The notes below the pieces were generated by a model. That model was not told the DNA's origin. It did not search any database and worked only from the letters and a program-made list of their open reading frames with translations. A DNA stretch of 64,000 nucleotides from Pycnococcus provasolii (taxonomy: Eukaryota; Chlorophyta; Pseudoscourfieldiophyceae; Pseudoscourfieldiales), in contig CP150553.1 in the NCBI GenBank assembly GCA_049487715.1, positions 744,001-808,000 of the forward strand, in the 5' to 3' direction. Shown piece by piece: positions 27,817-37,782 of the stretch (position 1 is the first letter of the stretch; each line of letters opens with the position of its first letter). The translations under genes and the position numbers were made by a program.

Positions 27817-28868
27817 CTTGAACAGATGAAAATATAAGAAGAGTAAAATGATGAACGAGTGTGGCCTTACTTAAGGGGTGATCACTCACTCACTGGTTGA
27901 CGTGTGTGGTGGCAAGGGCAACGCGAGCACAAGGCCAGGCCGGCCGGGACCCGGGAGGTGGACCCGGCCGGGGCAAGGGAAAGAGAACACGGAGGGACGT
28001 TGGCAACACAACACGGTGGCAAGCAGGTGATCTGATGATGCATCCCACTCTGGGACAACACGGTAAACGTGACCGTTTTCGTGGCCACAAACTCACGGGT
28101 TCTTGTGATCTTGTACCCGGTAGTTCTTCTTGTCGGAATTTGGCCTCTACCCCTGCTCTTCGTCCTGCGCTCGGCGTGTGTGTGGCTCCTCCTTTCCTCG
28201 CCATCTGGAAAAGACGCATAAAGAGCCACAAAAGTTCAACTGCCGGGGGGAACGAGCGGGTTATTTGCTCACTGTAAGAGTGGTATGGATAGACTTCCTA
28301 CCGTGGTACAAGCACTTTTGTGGCTCCTCCTCATCTTGCTTCCCTTGCTTTCCCCTCTCATCATGCTCGGCGTTCCCGTTCGCCGTGGGTCGATCCTTCA
28401 GGCAAGACGTGCAAAGAGGTGCATTTTTCAATCTTGTTCTTCAATCTTCAAAGTGTAACCCGTATAACGTCGTACGTGTCAAATCAAGTTGAGCTGTTGA
28501 GGGCGGTGATGAGAGTTGAGACCCTAGTCTAACCAAGTTCCTGATGGGTCCTTGAGGGCCACATTTTGGCGGTCACATTTGGTGATTTGGCACGAGCACC
28601 TTGCCACCTCGCTTCATCACAAGCTTTGCGATGAACTTTTAGTAACCCCCGCCAGCCTGCACAACACAACTTGGCACTGGCGGCAAAGGCGAAATCGTCG
28701 TCCGCACGCCCCGCGGTACACTTGTAACCCCCAATCATCATAGACTATGGAATCCCAAACCCCCTATTAAATATCTGCCCCTTTTAAAAACGGAACAGGG
28801 GCGGACACCCATTGTCTGTACAAGTGCCACGTAGGATCAAATCTAATCGCTGCAGCAAATCAATATTC
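27817..28868. promoter_or_regulatory. Divergent region between ALDH-like and formate dehydrogenase genes
   Basis: About 1,050 bp. Short open frames on both strands have no recognisable content. No repeats or RNA genes were seen. It should hold both promoters. Confidence 0.5.
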
Positions 28869-30410
28869 ATGTCGCTAATTTCGCTCGCTTCCGTGAAAAT
28901 GGCTTCTTCGTCCTTCTCCTCCGTGGTGGCGCGCCTGAATGGCCTGATGACGACGACGACGACGGCGACGACGCATTTTCTTAAAAAAGCACCAGCCGTG
29001 GCAACAACGTCATCGTGCATGATGATGATGAGCTCGACTCCTCGGCGATCCATCAAGGTACTCGCGGCTCTATATCCTGATCCGCTGTGCGGATACCCGC
29101 CGGAGTACGCACGAACGAACGTGCCGACGATCAAAGACACGTACGCAGATGGAACGCGATTGCCCACACCTAAGAGCAAGCCAGAGTACACGCCGGGAGA
29201 GCTGCTTGGGTGCGTGTCGGGAGAACTGGGCTTACGCTCATTTCTGGAGAAGCAAGGACACACACTTGTGGTGACGAGCGACAAGGACGGAGAAGAGAGC
29301 GAATTTGAAAAGCATCTCCATGATGCAGACGTCGTCATCTCACAGCCGTTTTGGCCTGCGTACCTCGACGAGGCTCGACTCGCCAAGGCTAAAAAGCTGC
29401 AACTCGTCATCACTGCTGGCGTGGGTTCAGATCATGTCGACCTGAAAGCCTGCAAAAGTCCCGGAGTGCAATCAGGACGATTACGGGTGCACAGCAGCGG
29501 CACCACGTCGAAGGAGGAGGAGGAGAAGAAGACACAGCAGAACAGTGATAAAAACAAGCCGCCCATAACTGTTGCCGAGGTGTCATTTTGCAACAGCATT
29601 TCTGTGGCGGAGCATGTCGTTATGCTCGTCTTGGTTTCTGTACGCAACTTCGTCAATTCACATGAAATGGCACGCGTCACATCAAACAGAACACAAAAAA
29701 GCATGTGCGGAGCTTACGACGACGGATGGAACATTGCAGACCTGGTGCAACGCGCTTACGACCTCGAAGGAATGCACGTCGGCACCGTGGGCGCAGGACG
29801 AATTGGCTTGGCTGTGCTTCGTCGTCTTAAGCCATTCGATGTGACGCTGCATTACACAGATTTCCATCGTCTCGACAAGTCCGTGGAACAGGAGCTCAAC
29901 CTAACCTTTCATGAAACGCCTCAGGAGCTCGCCCAGGCTTGCGACGTCATCACAATTAATTGCCCTCTTCACAGCGGAACGGAGAACCTGTTTGACGACG
30001 ACATGATACGCAACCACATGCGCCGTGGTGCCTATCTCATCAATACAGCACGCGGGCTAATCGTCGACCGCGATGCTGTCGTGCGTGCACTGAATGACGG
30101 ACACCTATCTGGATATGGCGGCGATGTTTGGTTCCCGCAGCCAGCCCCCTTGGATCACCCTTGGAGGACCATGCCATTGAGTGGAATGACACCACACATG
30201 AGTGGATCGACATTGAGCGCACAAGCTCGCTACGCAGCCGGTGTGCGTGAAATTCTCGAATGCTTTCTAGCAAAGAAGCCCATCCGTGACGAATACTTGA
30301 TCGTGCACGGAGGTCGGCTGGCTGGTGCGGGCCGGCACAGCTACATTCAAGACTGCCATCGAAAAGTTGAGGACGAGGAGTGGGAAGAAATCCACGGAAT
30401 CCCGGCGTAG
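28869..30410 (+). CDS. FDH: NAD-dependent formate dehydrogenase (plant/mitochondrial type)
   Basis: 513 residues from the first in-frame ATG. Oxidises formate to CO2 with NAD+. The core is close to plant and bacterial FDH throughout: YPDPLCGYPPEYAR, GELLGCVSGELGLR, TLVVTSDKDG, QPFWPAYL, AGVGSDHVDL, CNSISVAEH (with the substrate-binding Asn), VGAGRIGLAVLRRL, NTARG (catalytic Arg), GGDVWFPQPAP and MTPHMSG (catalytic His). About 70 N-terminal residues rich in Met, Thr and Ser look like an organelle-targeting peptide. Two loops are expanded: about 33 Lys/Glu/Ser-rich residues after the VDLKAC segment and about 13 before GWNIAD. Both are in frame and lack splice signals. Its presence next to the MAA genes may be functional or chance. 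Confidence 0.95.
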   Translation: MSLISLASVKMASSSFSSVVARLNGLMTTTTTATTHFLKKAPAVATTSSCMMMMSSTPRRSIKVLAALYPDPLCGYPPEYARTNVPTIKDTYADGTRLPTPKSKPEYTPGELLGCVSGELGLRSFLEKQGHTLVVTSDKDGEESEFEKHLHDADVVISQPFWPAYLDEARLAKAKKLQLVITAGVGSDHVDLKACKSPGVQSGRLRVHSSGTTSKEEEEKKTQQNSDKNKPPITVAEVSFCNSISVAEHVVMLVLVSVRNFVNSHEMARVTSNRTQKSMCGAYDDGWNIADLVQRAYDLEGMHVGTVGAGRIGLAVLRRLKPFDVTLHYTDFHRLDKSVEQELNLTFHETPQELAQACDVITINCPLHSGTENLFDDDMIRNHMRRGAYLINTARGLIVDRDAVVRALNDGHLSGYGGDVWFPQPAPLDHPWRTMPLSGMTPHMSGSTLSAQARYAAGVREILECFLAKKPIRDEYLIVHGGRLAGAGRHSYIQDCHRKVEDEEWEEIHGIPA

Positions 30411-30556
30411 CGATTTGTTTTTTGTGCCAGGTTCAGTTGCCGGGAGGGACTACCCTACGGGTAGGGAGTTAGGAGTTTAGATAGTTAATAAAATATGCAA
30501 AAAGTTGCGCTTGAAGTTGTTCTTCTAACACACACAATCCTTCGGAAAAAAACAAA

Positions 30557-32224
30557 TCAAAAGGATGCTTCTCTCATCGCCTCGAGAAAGGCAGTCTCCG
30601 CACTGGTGAGCGCCGATGCAGCCTTGATGAGGCGATTCGCGCGCTCGCCGAGAAGGTCTGCCAGCGCCTCGAGACGGCGCTCACGCATCGCCCGCAGGTC
30701 CGCGGGAGACGCTTCCTGTAGATGTGCAAGTTCCATGGCCACCGCCTGTCCCGCCGCCTCCATCGCCGCCGTGGGCATGCGATGCGCTCCACCAAGCGGC
30801 TCCTTCACGACGGCATCGACGAGACCGAACTCGAACGCCTCTCGTGCAGTCAGCACGCGCAACAAGTCCTCGTCGTCGGCAGACAGGCCATTGGTGTCCT
30901 CGGTGCGACGCGCAATCACGTTCGCCCCGACGGGCACGCGCAGCACGGCATTCTCGAGCATCAGTACGACGTTCGGCACTCCGAAGGAAAGCAGGCTCGT
31001 CGCGGCTCCCGCCTCGCCCACGACAAGCGCGACGATGGGAACTCCGATGCCGCGGCTCACGTGGATGGCGTTTGCAATTGCTGCGGCGGCTGAGTAGAGG
31101 TTCGGCTGCGGAACTTGCGTCAGGGCGCGCGAGCTGCCCTGTGTCGTTGCGCCACCTCGAAGTCCTTTGGTGTCGAGCTGCGAGGGGTACCGCGGAGCAG
31201 GTATTGAGCCTGCGGACGACGCAGCCTCGACGTCGGCATCACCTCCAAGCACCTCGTACGGAAATGCCGCGTCATGCACGGTCACGACAGGAAGGCGAAG
31301 CTCATCTGCACGCGCGAGCATGCGTGCCGCCTTGGCGTATCCCGCTGGATCGGGGTAGACGAGAGCAGGAAGAGGCACGAAGTCCGTTTGGCGTGACGTG
31401 GAGTTGCTCCGCCGAGGTTCAGGCGGAGGTGCTCCAGCCACCCAAGCTGCGTCCGCGGCGGCAGCGGCAGCGGCAGCGTCGCCCGCGCCTCGGAGCCATC
31501 CTGCGAGAGCGAGGCTCGTGCGCTGCCTGATGCTCGCCCCTCCTCGTGCCGCCGCTCGCGCCTCCGCCGGTGACCGCCTTCCGATGACGACGGCGTCCAG
31601 CGCCGGCGCGCCTCCTCCTCCTCCACCTCCTCCACCACCACCTCCTCCTTGGCCGGAACGCGCGAGGTCGAGGCGTCCGACACAGCAAACGACGGACGAC
31701 GACGCACGGTTTGCCGCGGCGAGGCGGCCTTTTACGGGCAGGGGTGCCCACCTCGGCGGTCTAGGCACGTCTGCAACTTCCTCGAACGTCGCGTGAAACC
31801 ACGTTGTGGCCATATCCCGCGCCGTGGGTCTGCGCGGATGTCTCGCGGCGTCGACGAGCTGCGAAATGTTAAGACGTTCCCATGTTTGCCTGCGCAGGTC
31901 TGCCGCCCTGCGCTCGAGGCGTAGCAGCTTTTCGCTCACGTCCACACCGTTCTCCGTGGCGACACGGCGCACGTCCGCGATGCGCTCGTCGAGGTCGAAG
32001 AGCGGCCGCTCGAACGCGAGAACTACGGCGTCGTCGACGGAGGAGTCTAGCCCGTCGTCCCCGGCGTGCCCATCGTTCGTCGGCGCGCTTGCGGAGGTTG
32101 AGACGCGTGTTTCTGCGATGGCTGTGCTAGCTGTTTCGCCGAGTCCGAGGGATTGCGCGGCGAATCTCCCCACCGTGTCCATCGCACGTCCTACCGTCGT
32201 GTTCCACCAGTTGGCCTCCTCCAT
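30557..32224 (-). CDS. AccA-like (acetyl-CoA carboxyltransferase alpha) protein, divergent
   Basis: About 555 residues from the ATG at 32224. The AccA N-terminal signature is clear (ERPLFDLDERIADVR, then LNISQLVDAARHPRRPT), as are the central LMLENAV region and the EPLGGAHR C-terminal block. AccA is the alpha half of the carboxyltransferase of plastid heteromeric acetyl-CoA carboxylase. However, the usual DTPGA-type loop reads HDAAFPYEV, and the conserved GEGGSGGA-type loop is GEAGAATSL (403-411). Poly-Gly and poly-Ala inserts are present. There is no clear transit peptide; another exon upstream is possible, because the frame stays open past a repeat-rich start to about 32388. It may be a neofunctionalised paralogue rather than the housekeeping subunit. 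Confidence 0.72.
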   Translation of the reverse strand: MEEANWWNTTVGRAMDTVGRFAAQSLGLGETASTAIAETRVSTSASAPTNDGHAGDDGLDSSVDDAVVLAFERPLFDLDERIADVRRVATENGVDVSEKLLRLERRAADLRRQTWERLNISQLVDAARHPRRPTARDMATTWFHATFEEVADVPRPPRWAPLPVKGRLAAANRASSSVVCCVGRLDLARSGQGGGGGGGGGGGGGAPALDAVVIGRRSPAEARAAARGGASIRQRTSLALAGWLRGAGDAAAAAAAADAAWVAGAPPPEPRRSNSTSRQTDFVPLPALVYPDPAGYAKAARMLARADELRLPVVTVHDAAFPYEVLGGDADVEAASSAGSIPAPRYPSQLDTKGLRGGATTQGSSRALTQVPQPNLYSAAAAIANAIHVSRGIGVPIVALVVGEAGAATSLLSFGVPNVVLMLENAVLRVPVGANVIARRTEDTNGLSADDEDLLRVLTAREAFEFGLVDAVVKEPLGGAHRMPTAAMEAAGQAVAMELAHLQEASPADLRAMRERRLEALADLLGERANRLIKAASALTSAETAFLEAMREASF

Positions 32225-33083
32225 CTGCTGCTGCTGCTGCACATTTGTTGGCGCAGTTGTTGTTGTTGTTGTTGTTGTTGTTGTATGTTGTGTGTCGGCG
32301 CGCTCGTGCTCGGCGGACCAGAGGAGGCCACATCTTCTCTTGGTGAAGTTGAAGTTGACATGCTGTGCGCGGTTGAAGGTGAATTCCCATTACCAGCAGC
32401 AGCACCATTAGGCTTTTCATCAGGCGCATCTTTCCCGGTCCCGGGCGGCAAACAGTACCGTAGTAGTAGGAGACCGCGACCGCGAATAAGAATAACAAGA
32501 AGAAGAAGAAGAAGAAGAAGGACGAGCAGCAGACATAGAATGAGGACTGACCATAAGGACCCGTATAAGGACGAGCACGAAAACAGCAGCTGGCAGGCAT
32601 GGCTGCCATAGTTTCGAAACCTTCTTCGGATGAAGGGAATGAAAGGGGGGTTCCGAGCCTATACCGTGCCGCGTGGCACCCTAACCCTCGGGGATGGGGC
32701 CCCATCGGGAGGGGAGGAGATTGCTTTTCAGGCAGAGGCGAAGGCAAAGCGTCGATGGGAAGGGAAGGGGGTTAGGGTTAGGGTTAGGGTTAGGGGGTTA
32801 GGGTTAGAGAGTTCGGGGGTTAGGGTTAGGGGGTAAGCGAGTTAGGGTGTTAGGGTGTTAGGGTGTTAGGGTTAGGGTTTTAGGGTTAGGGTGTTAGGGT
32901 TAGAGGGTTCGGGTTCGGGAAAGCAGGCCTCCTCTGCTTCCTCTCCTCTCTGGTCAGAGTGTGGACTGGTCTCTTCTTGTTTCGGGGGCTGGCTTGGCGG
33001 CCTGCTTTGCTTTGCGTGTTTCTCATCCTGAAATCTCTGCTCTGAGTGAGTGAGGTTACTAGACTTACCTACCTCTTAAGAGT
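32225..33083. promoter_or_regulatory. Divergent region with microsatellites and telomere-like array
   Basis: Contains CTG repeats (32226-32240), GTT repeats (about 32257-32284), an AGA run (about 32497-32521) and the telomere-like array described separately. A possible upstream exon of the AccA-like gene could lie at 32390-32610, but no splice pair is convincing. Confidence 0.5.
32771..32919 (+). repeat. Interstitial telomere-like array
   Basis: About 150 bp made almost wholly of GTTAGGG/TTAGGG units with variants (GTTAGGGTG, GTTCGGG, GTTAGAG). It is flanked by genes on both sides, so it is not a chromosome end here. It lies about 165 bp before the exonuclease start codon. Confidence 0.95.
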
Positions 33084-34832
33084 ATGGCGCCTCCTCCTCC
33101 TCCTGCTGGTGCTGGTGCTGGTACTCCTAATCTCCTTCCTCCTTCTCCTTCGTCTCTACTCATGAAACGACCTCGGCGGTGCTCCTCCTCATCCTCTGAT
33201 GATGAGGATGACGAGGATGGTGAGAATGAGCATGAGAATTCGGCTTCTTCTATCCACTCAGGTTCTCAATTGTCCGACCATGATGATGGCGACTCAGACT
33301 CCTCCTTGCCCTCGTCGGCGGGTGCCCACCACCGTCGAAGACCTCGGCACTCCTCGTCATCCTCAGACTCAGACTTGTCAGGGCGTGACGCGCCCGACTC
33401 GCCGCGGAGAACGGCGTACTCGGACAGATTCACCGTGAGATTTCGTCCGGAACTCGTGCCCACGAACCCTGACGAAGAAGAACAAGTCGACTTGCCACCC
33501 CCAGAGCGCGTCGACGCATGCGCGCGGGGAGGCGAACCTTTCAGCGAGGCGTGCAGCTGCGCGGGACGCGCGTCGTGGGCGTGGTTTCCCGTGAACGCGC
33601 CGTCGGCAGCCATGCAACTCATGCCGGCGCCGTGCTTTGACCTCAACAACACGTTCGGCAACACGCTCGAGCACATGCCCGCGCTGGAAAAACTGCCACC
33701 TGGCGTTCGCATGGTGGTCGTCAGCGACCTGCCTACCCTCGACAGCGAGCTCGAGCTGCTCACCGCTTCGCTCGTTGAGGGACCGCACGCCGACGGCGTC
33801 GTGGGACTCGACTTCGAGTGGGCGCCAAGATTCCACTTCCGAGGTCCAGACTACGACCAAGACAGAGAACGACCCATCAGCCTCATCCAGCTCGCCTCGC
33901 AGACGCGCGTTCTGCTTGTGCGACTTTGCTGCCTGCACTGCGAAGAGCGTCGCGATGGAACGCTCGTTCCACCAAAGTGCCTCTCGTCATTCTTCGCTGA
34001 TCCGCGCCTTCATTTTGTGGGATTCTCCGTTCACGCGAATGACGCCACGAAGGTGTTCGAGACATTTGGCGTTATGCCTGGAGCACTCATCCCGCCGAGG
34101 GGGGGCGAGAATTCGGCTGCGTGCACCGACGACGAAGTCGAAGTTCCACCGTCAACGCCGCGCCTCTTCGACGCCTGCGCAGTGGCTGGCGCGATGGGAT
34201 ACCCCGCCGCGAGTCTCGCTCGCCTTTCCGCTTGCCTGTTCGGCAGAAGTCCGCCGAAGAGCGGGTACATCTCGACGTCCAATTGGGAGGCGAGTTCGCT
34301 GAACATGCGTCAGCGCCAATACGCCGCCGTCGACGCCTGGATCGTGGGTGAGGCACTTCGCGGCTTGCGATGGTGGCATGCGCGGCAGCGCAACGTTCTT
34401 CGGCAACCAAGCGAGCGCATGCACAGCGCCGCGAGCCTCGAGGATTTCCAGCGTGCTCTGGCGAGTGAGGACACCGGCGCATCGGAGGAGGACTATCGCA
34501 CGCACTGCGCCACGTGCGCCGTGGCGTTTGGAACAGTGTTTCCCGACGCACCGTTGGAGTGCCCGGTGGAGAAGTGCGCGAAGAAATTCAAGGATTCGTC
34601 GCAGAAGCTCGTTGTCGTGGCCGCGAGCCAAGACGCAACTGCTCCAGCTGCGCCTAGCGACCAGTCGAAAGTCGAACACTGCGACTCGGTAACGTGGGCG
34701 GGTGCTCTTCGACGCCTGCGCTTCTACGACCACTTGTGTACGAAAAGCGGCGAATGCGGCGAGCACGCGAAGCTCTTCGAGTCGGTGGTGTGCGGTTCGT
34801 GCGGGCGCTTCGAGTGGACACCTGCGTCGTAG
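33084..34832 (+). CDS. DEDDy 3'-5' exonuclease domain protein
   Basis: 582 residues. After a Ser/Asp/Glu-rich disordered N terminus (1-135), a WRN/EXD2-type 3'-5' exonuclease domain spans about residues 210-435. All DEDDy motifs are seen: Asp243 and Glu245 (VGLDFEW), Asp320 (HANDATKV), and Tyr413 with Asp417 (YAAVDAW). The C terminus has Cys/His pairs (CATCAVAF, CPVEKC, and CGSCG near the end) that could bind zinc. Such enzymes trim DNA or RNA 3' ends in repair or RNA metabolism; which one is not readable here. The acidic N terminus suggests a nuclear protein. Confidence 0.88.
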   Translation: MAPPPPPAGAGAGTPNLLPPSPSSLLMKRPRRCSSSSSDDEDDEDGENEHENSASSIHSGSQLSDHDDGDSDSSLPSSAGAHHRRRPRHSSSSSDSDLSGRDAPDSPRRTAYSDRFTVRFRPELVPTNPDEEEQVDLPPPERVDACARGGEPFSEACSCAGRASWAWFPVNAPSAAMQLMPAPCFDLNNTFGNTLEHMPALEKLPPGVRMVVVSDLPTLDSELELLTASLVEGPHADGVVGLDFEWAPRFHFRGPDYDQDRERPISLIQLASQTRVLLVRLCCLHCEERRDGTLVPPKCLSSFFADPRLHFVGFSVHANDATKVFETFGVMPGALIPPRGGENSAACTDDEVEVPPSTPRLFDACAVAGAMGYPAASLARLSACLFGRSPPKSGYISTSNWEASSLNMRQRQYAAVDAWIVGEALRGLRWWHARQRNVLRQPSERMHSAASLEDFQRALASEDTGASEEDYRTHCATCAVAFGTVFPDAPLECPVEKCAKKFKDSSQKLVVVAASQDATAPAAPSDQSKVEHCDSVTWAGALRRLRFYDHLCTKSGECGEHAKLFESVVCGSCGRFEWTPAS

Positions 34833-34907
34833 GAGTAAATACACGCGCTCCGCGCTGTTTTTTGTTGTATGTAAACGTAACCAGTCATTTTTTTTTACAT
34901 TTTACAT

Positions 34908-35318
34908 TTACGGTTTCGTTTCACCCTCCTCCTCCTCCTTCTTGGGTTCGGTCGTGGTCGTGGTGGTCGTGGTCGTGGCGGCATCCTCGTCGTCTTCGGA
35001 GATCTCCGCCTGAAATTCCTTCGCCGCCTTCTGGAAGCTCTTGACGGTCTTTCCTAGGTCTTTTCCGAGCTCGGGCAGCCTGCTGGGCCCGAAGACGACG
35101 GCGGCGACCCCTGCGATAACAGCCACCTCCGGAAGTCCGAGTCCGAACAGGCCGTGCATCTTGACGTCTCTAACAGAGGTGTGTGTTTGTGTCCTTTTCT
35201 GAAACCCCACGTCCCTCACGCTAACCCTTTTAGAGCCAATCAATCTCGCAGGCGCAGGCGCACTGGAACCACACATGGAGGAAGAGCGCATGGAGGAAGA
35301 CATGCGCGCCGCCATCAT
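34908..35318 (-). CDS. tatA: TatA/Tha4-type component of the thylakoid Tat translocase
   Basis: 136 residues. The mature part begins near MHGLFGLGLPEVAVIAGVA, a single membrane helix followed by the invariant-type FGPSRLPELGKDLGK hinge and amphipathic helix, then an acidic Thr/Glu/Lys-rich tail. This is the TatA/Tha4/Hcf106 family, which forms the protein-conducting part of the twin-arginine pathway. The roughly 50 residues before it (Met/Ser/Arg-rich) fit a chloroplast transit peptide, which fixes the start at 35318 rather than further upstream. A twin-arginine lumen precursor is encoded at 4574-5197. The length suits Tha4 better than Hcf106. Confidence 0.93.
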   Translation of the reverse strand: MMAARMSSSMRSSSMCGSSAPAPARLIGSKRVSVRDVGFQKRTQTHTSVRDVKMHGLFGLGLPEVAVIAGVAAVVFGPSRLPELGKDLGKTVKSFQKAAKEFQAEISEDDEDAATTTTTTTTTEPKKEEEEGETKP

Positions 35319-36411
35319 ACTGTATCTGAGTGGGAAAGGGAAATAAATGACCTCTTTCTTATCCGAAATACCATAGTCTAGGGTATGTAGGGGTGGGACA
35401 ACAACACAGACAGGAACGCCAGCCAATAAGAGGAGGCGTGCTGGGCCTGGCAGCCTGGGGAGGGAAGGGGATAAACGAAATCGACGGAAGCTACGATAGA
35501 ACCCCGAATCATCAAGGAAAGTTGGTCGCAGTTGGGGATTCGGGGTTGGTTGGAAAAGGCCAGGATTGGTGCCTCTGGGGTGAAGAAGAGGTCTGGGGTG
35601 ACTGTGCCAGGAAGGACTGGTTCCAGCATTGGTGCCTCTGGTGTCTGGGGGGTGGTCGTCGGCACCTGTGGTCGGCAGTGCAGTCCGCACTCAGCAGAAC
35701 GACCTCACCAACGGAACGGAACGCCGCACGCGCGCAATACCCGGGTACCCGGTATTGTAAGCCTGTAAGACCAGGAAAACACAGGGACACGCGCACCTGA
35801 CACGCGCCCGGTACAGTATCCCCATACAGTAATGTGGTTGGTAGAGTGGTACAGTATGTACATAGACTATGCTTCCCTGACAGCCTGAGGAATCGACGAG
35901 ACGTTCCCTTCCCTGCATCTCAACCTGATGACCTTGCATGCATGATGCCTGACGCCTGACGTCGCTCCATTCCTCCTGAGACCTCCTCTCCATGAGTGCA
36001 TGAGGCTCTCCCTCTCCATGCCTCCACATATGTATGTATGGTTGACGTCAGGCCCAGCGTCAATGAGGCGGTCAGGCGCAGGCGGTCGAGGGAGCAATCG
36101 CAAGCAGCCGTGATGAGGCGTGTGAGGCGTGCGTGATGAGGCGGTCAGGCAGTCAGGGGAGGGGACAGGGGAGGCTCGTGGTCAGTGGTCTCGTGACCCA
36201 CCTCACGATACGTTTACAGTACGTTTATTCCCGTTCATGGATCCCGACGTTTGACGTTGTTGGCCCCCGAAGTTGTGTGCGACGACGACGTTGATTGAGC
36301 TCACAGTCCACAGACGTTTGAGTTTGGCCCCGCCCCAGTTAAGTTCCGTCCCATCGGCGATCGGCCGCTGCCCATCCCCGGCCATACCTTCCTCCCCAGA
36401 AATCTCGAAGT
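35319..36411. promoter_or_regulatory. Divergent region between TatA and glycosyltransferase genes
   Basis: About 1.1 kb with no supportable gene. GGTGCCTCTGG(G/T)GT occurs twice (near 35569 and 35632). TACAGTA motifs lie at 35812, 35825, 35850 and 36215. GTGATGAGGCG repeats occur near 36110-36145. Confidence 0.5.
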
Positions 36412-37674
36412 ATGGCACCTCGTAGTAAAGTAGCTGAGCCTCCCTCCTCATCCGGCCCTCCGATCGGAACCGTCCTAGGATCTTTGGCGGGACTCGCGCT
36501 CGGAATCGCATCCTCGAAGTTCCTGCCAAAAACATCAGGCGCTCAGGGAAAGACAGAAAAGGATGGGACAAAGGAGAAGGAACTCGTCGTGCGCCCGGGT
36601 ATGGCGCGCCAGATTGCGTCGAGCGGAAAGCCGTTCCGCGTCTTCATGGGATATGACAGTCACGAGGACATTGTCTTCCAGGTACGATACCCATTAATTT
36701 TTTGTGTGCTTGGAGATGTTACGTAAGCGCGTCGCCCCCCTCCCCTTCTCTGCCCAGCCCTCCCCTTAAGATCGCCAAAACAACAACAACAACAACAACA
36801 AAACACGGTTCTCTCGTTCTCACAGCTCTCGCCTCAACACAAACTTACGCAGATCGCCAAATTCAGCATGCTCCGTCGGTCGAGCATCCCGCTTGACATC
36901 TGCCCACTTCGACGAAGCGAGTTGACAGCACGCAATGTGTACCGCAAGACGCAGGACCCGAAGCAGAGCACGGAGTTCACCTACCTGCGCTTCCTCATCC
37001 CCTACCTGAGCGGATACAAGGGATGGGCGCTCTTCGCCGACGACGACTTCCTGTGGCTCTCCGACGTCTCCAAGCTCGTCGACATGTGCGACGACCGGTA
37101 CGCTGTCATGGTGGTGAAGCACAAGACGATGAGCACGTGCAACAGCAAGCTTGCCGGGTGCAAGCAGGAGCCTTACCCGCGTAAGAACTGGAGCAGCATG
37201 ATCCTGTGGAACTGCGGCCACCCGGCCAACGCGTGCCTCGACCTCGACATGATCACCAAGGAGGGTGGCTCGTACCTGCACCGCTTCGCGTGGATCAAGG
37301 ACGACGACCTCATCGGCGAGGTTCCGTTCACGTGGAACTTCCTCATCGACTGGTACGACGTCAGCGACGTCAAGGGATACCCGGAGGTGAAGGCTGACGC
37401 CGTGCACTACACGGACGGCGGCCCGTACTTCCCGGACTACCGCACGGTGGACTACTCGCAGGAATGGCTGGACGAGCTGAAGGAGTACGAGAAGACGTTG
37501 AAAAAGCCGCGCGTGCTGTGCCCGTACGAGCGCTTCATGACCAAGCCGGACTCGGAGACGCTCGAGGGATATGCCAACAGCGGTACAAAGTGGTCGTGGG
37601 ACGACAACGACGCGACCAACGAAGGCCACGTGTGGACGGAGCCGTACGTGCTTGACAGCAAGGTGAAGGCGTAA
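36412..37674 (+). CDS. Glycosyltransferase-like protein, one intron
   Basis: 363 residues from two exons, 36412-36681 and 36853-37674, joined in phase 0. The junction restores a continuous family sequence: FRVFMGYDSHEDIVFQ followed by IAKFSMLRRSSIPL. Further blocks are TEFTYLRFLIPYLSGYKGWALFADDDFLW with a DxD-like acidic motif, YPRKNWSSMILWNCGHPAN, LHRFAW and HYTDGGPYF. These match a family of GT8-like glycosyltransferases seen in bacteria and algae. One N-terminal hydrophobic stretch (about residues 20-38) may be a signal anchor, which would put the enzyme in the Golgi or ER lumen. Another acceptor at about 36826 would add nine residues in frame. Donor and acceptor sugars are unknown. Confidence 0.9.
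36682..36852 (+). other. Intron of the glycosyltransferase-like gene
   Basis: 171 bases, starting GTACGATACC after CAG and ending TTACGCAG. It contains an AAC microsatellite (about 36780-36801). Removal joins two halves of a recognisable protein family in phase 0. Confidence 0.85.
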
Positions 37675-37782
37675 ACGGCTGATACTTTGGATCGCCCGCG
37701 GGTGTCGCCGCGGAACACAGTTGCGGAACGGACGGGGCTGGCTTATAAATTTTTGAACATGAAATTTTTGATACTTATTTAC

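Noticed and set aside
32771-32919. True chromosome end at the TTAGGG-rich array
   Set aside because: The array is short, degenerate and flanked on both sides by genes, so it is interstitial.
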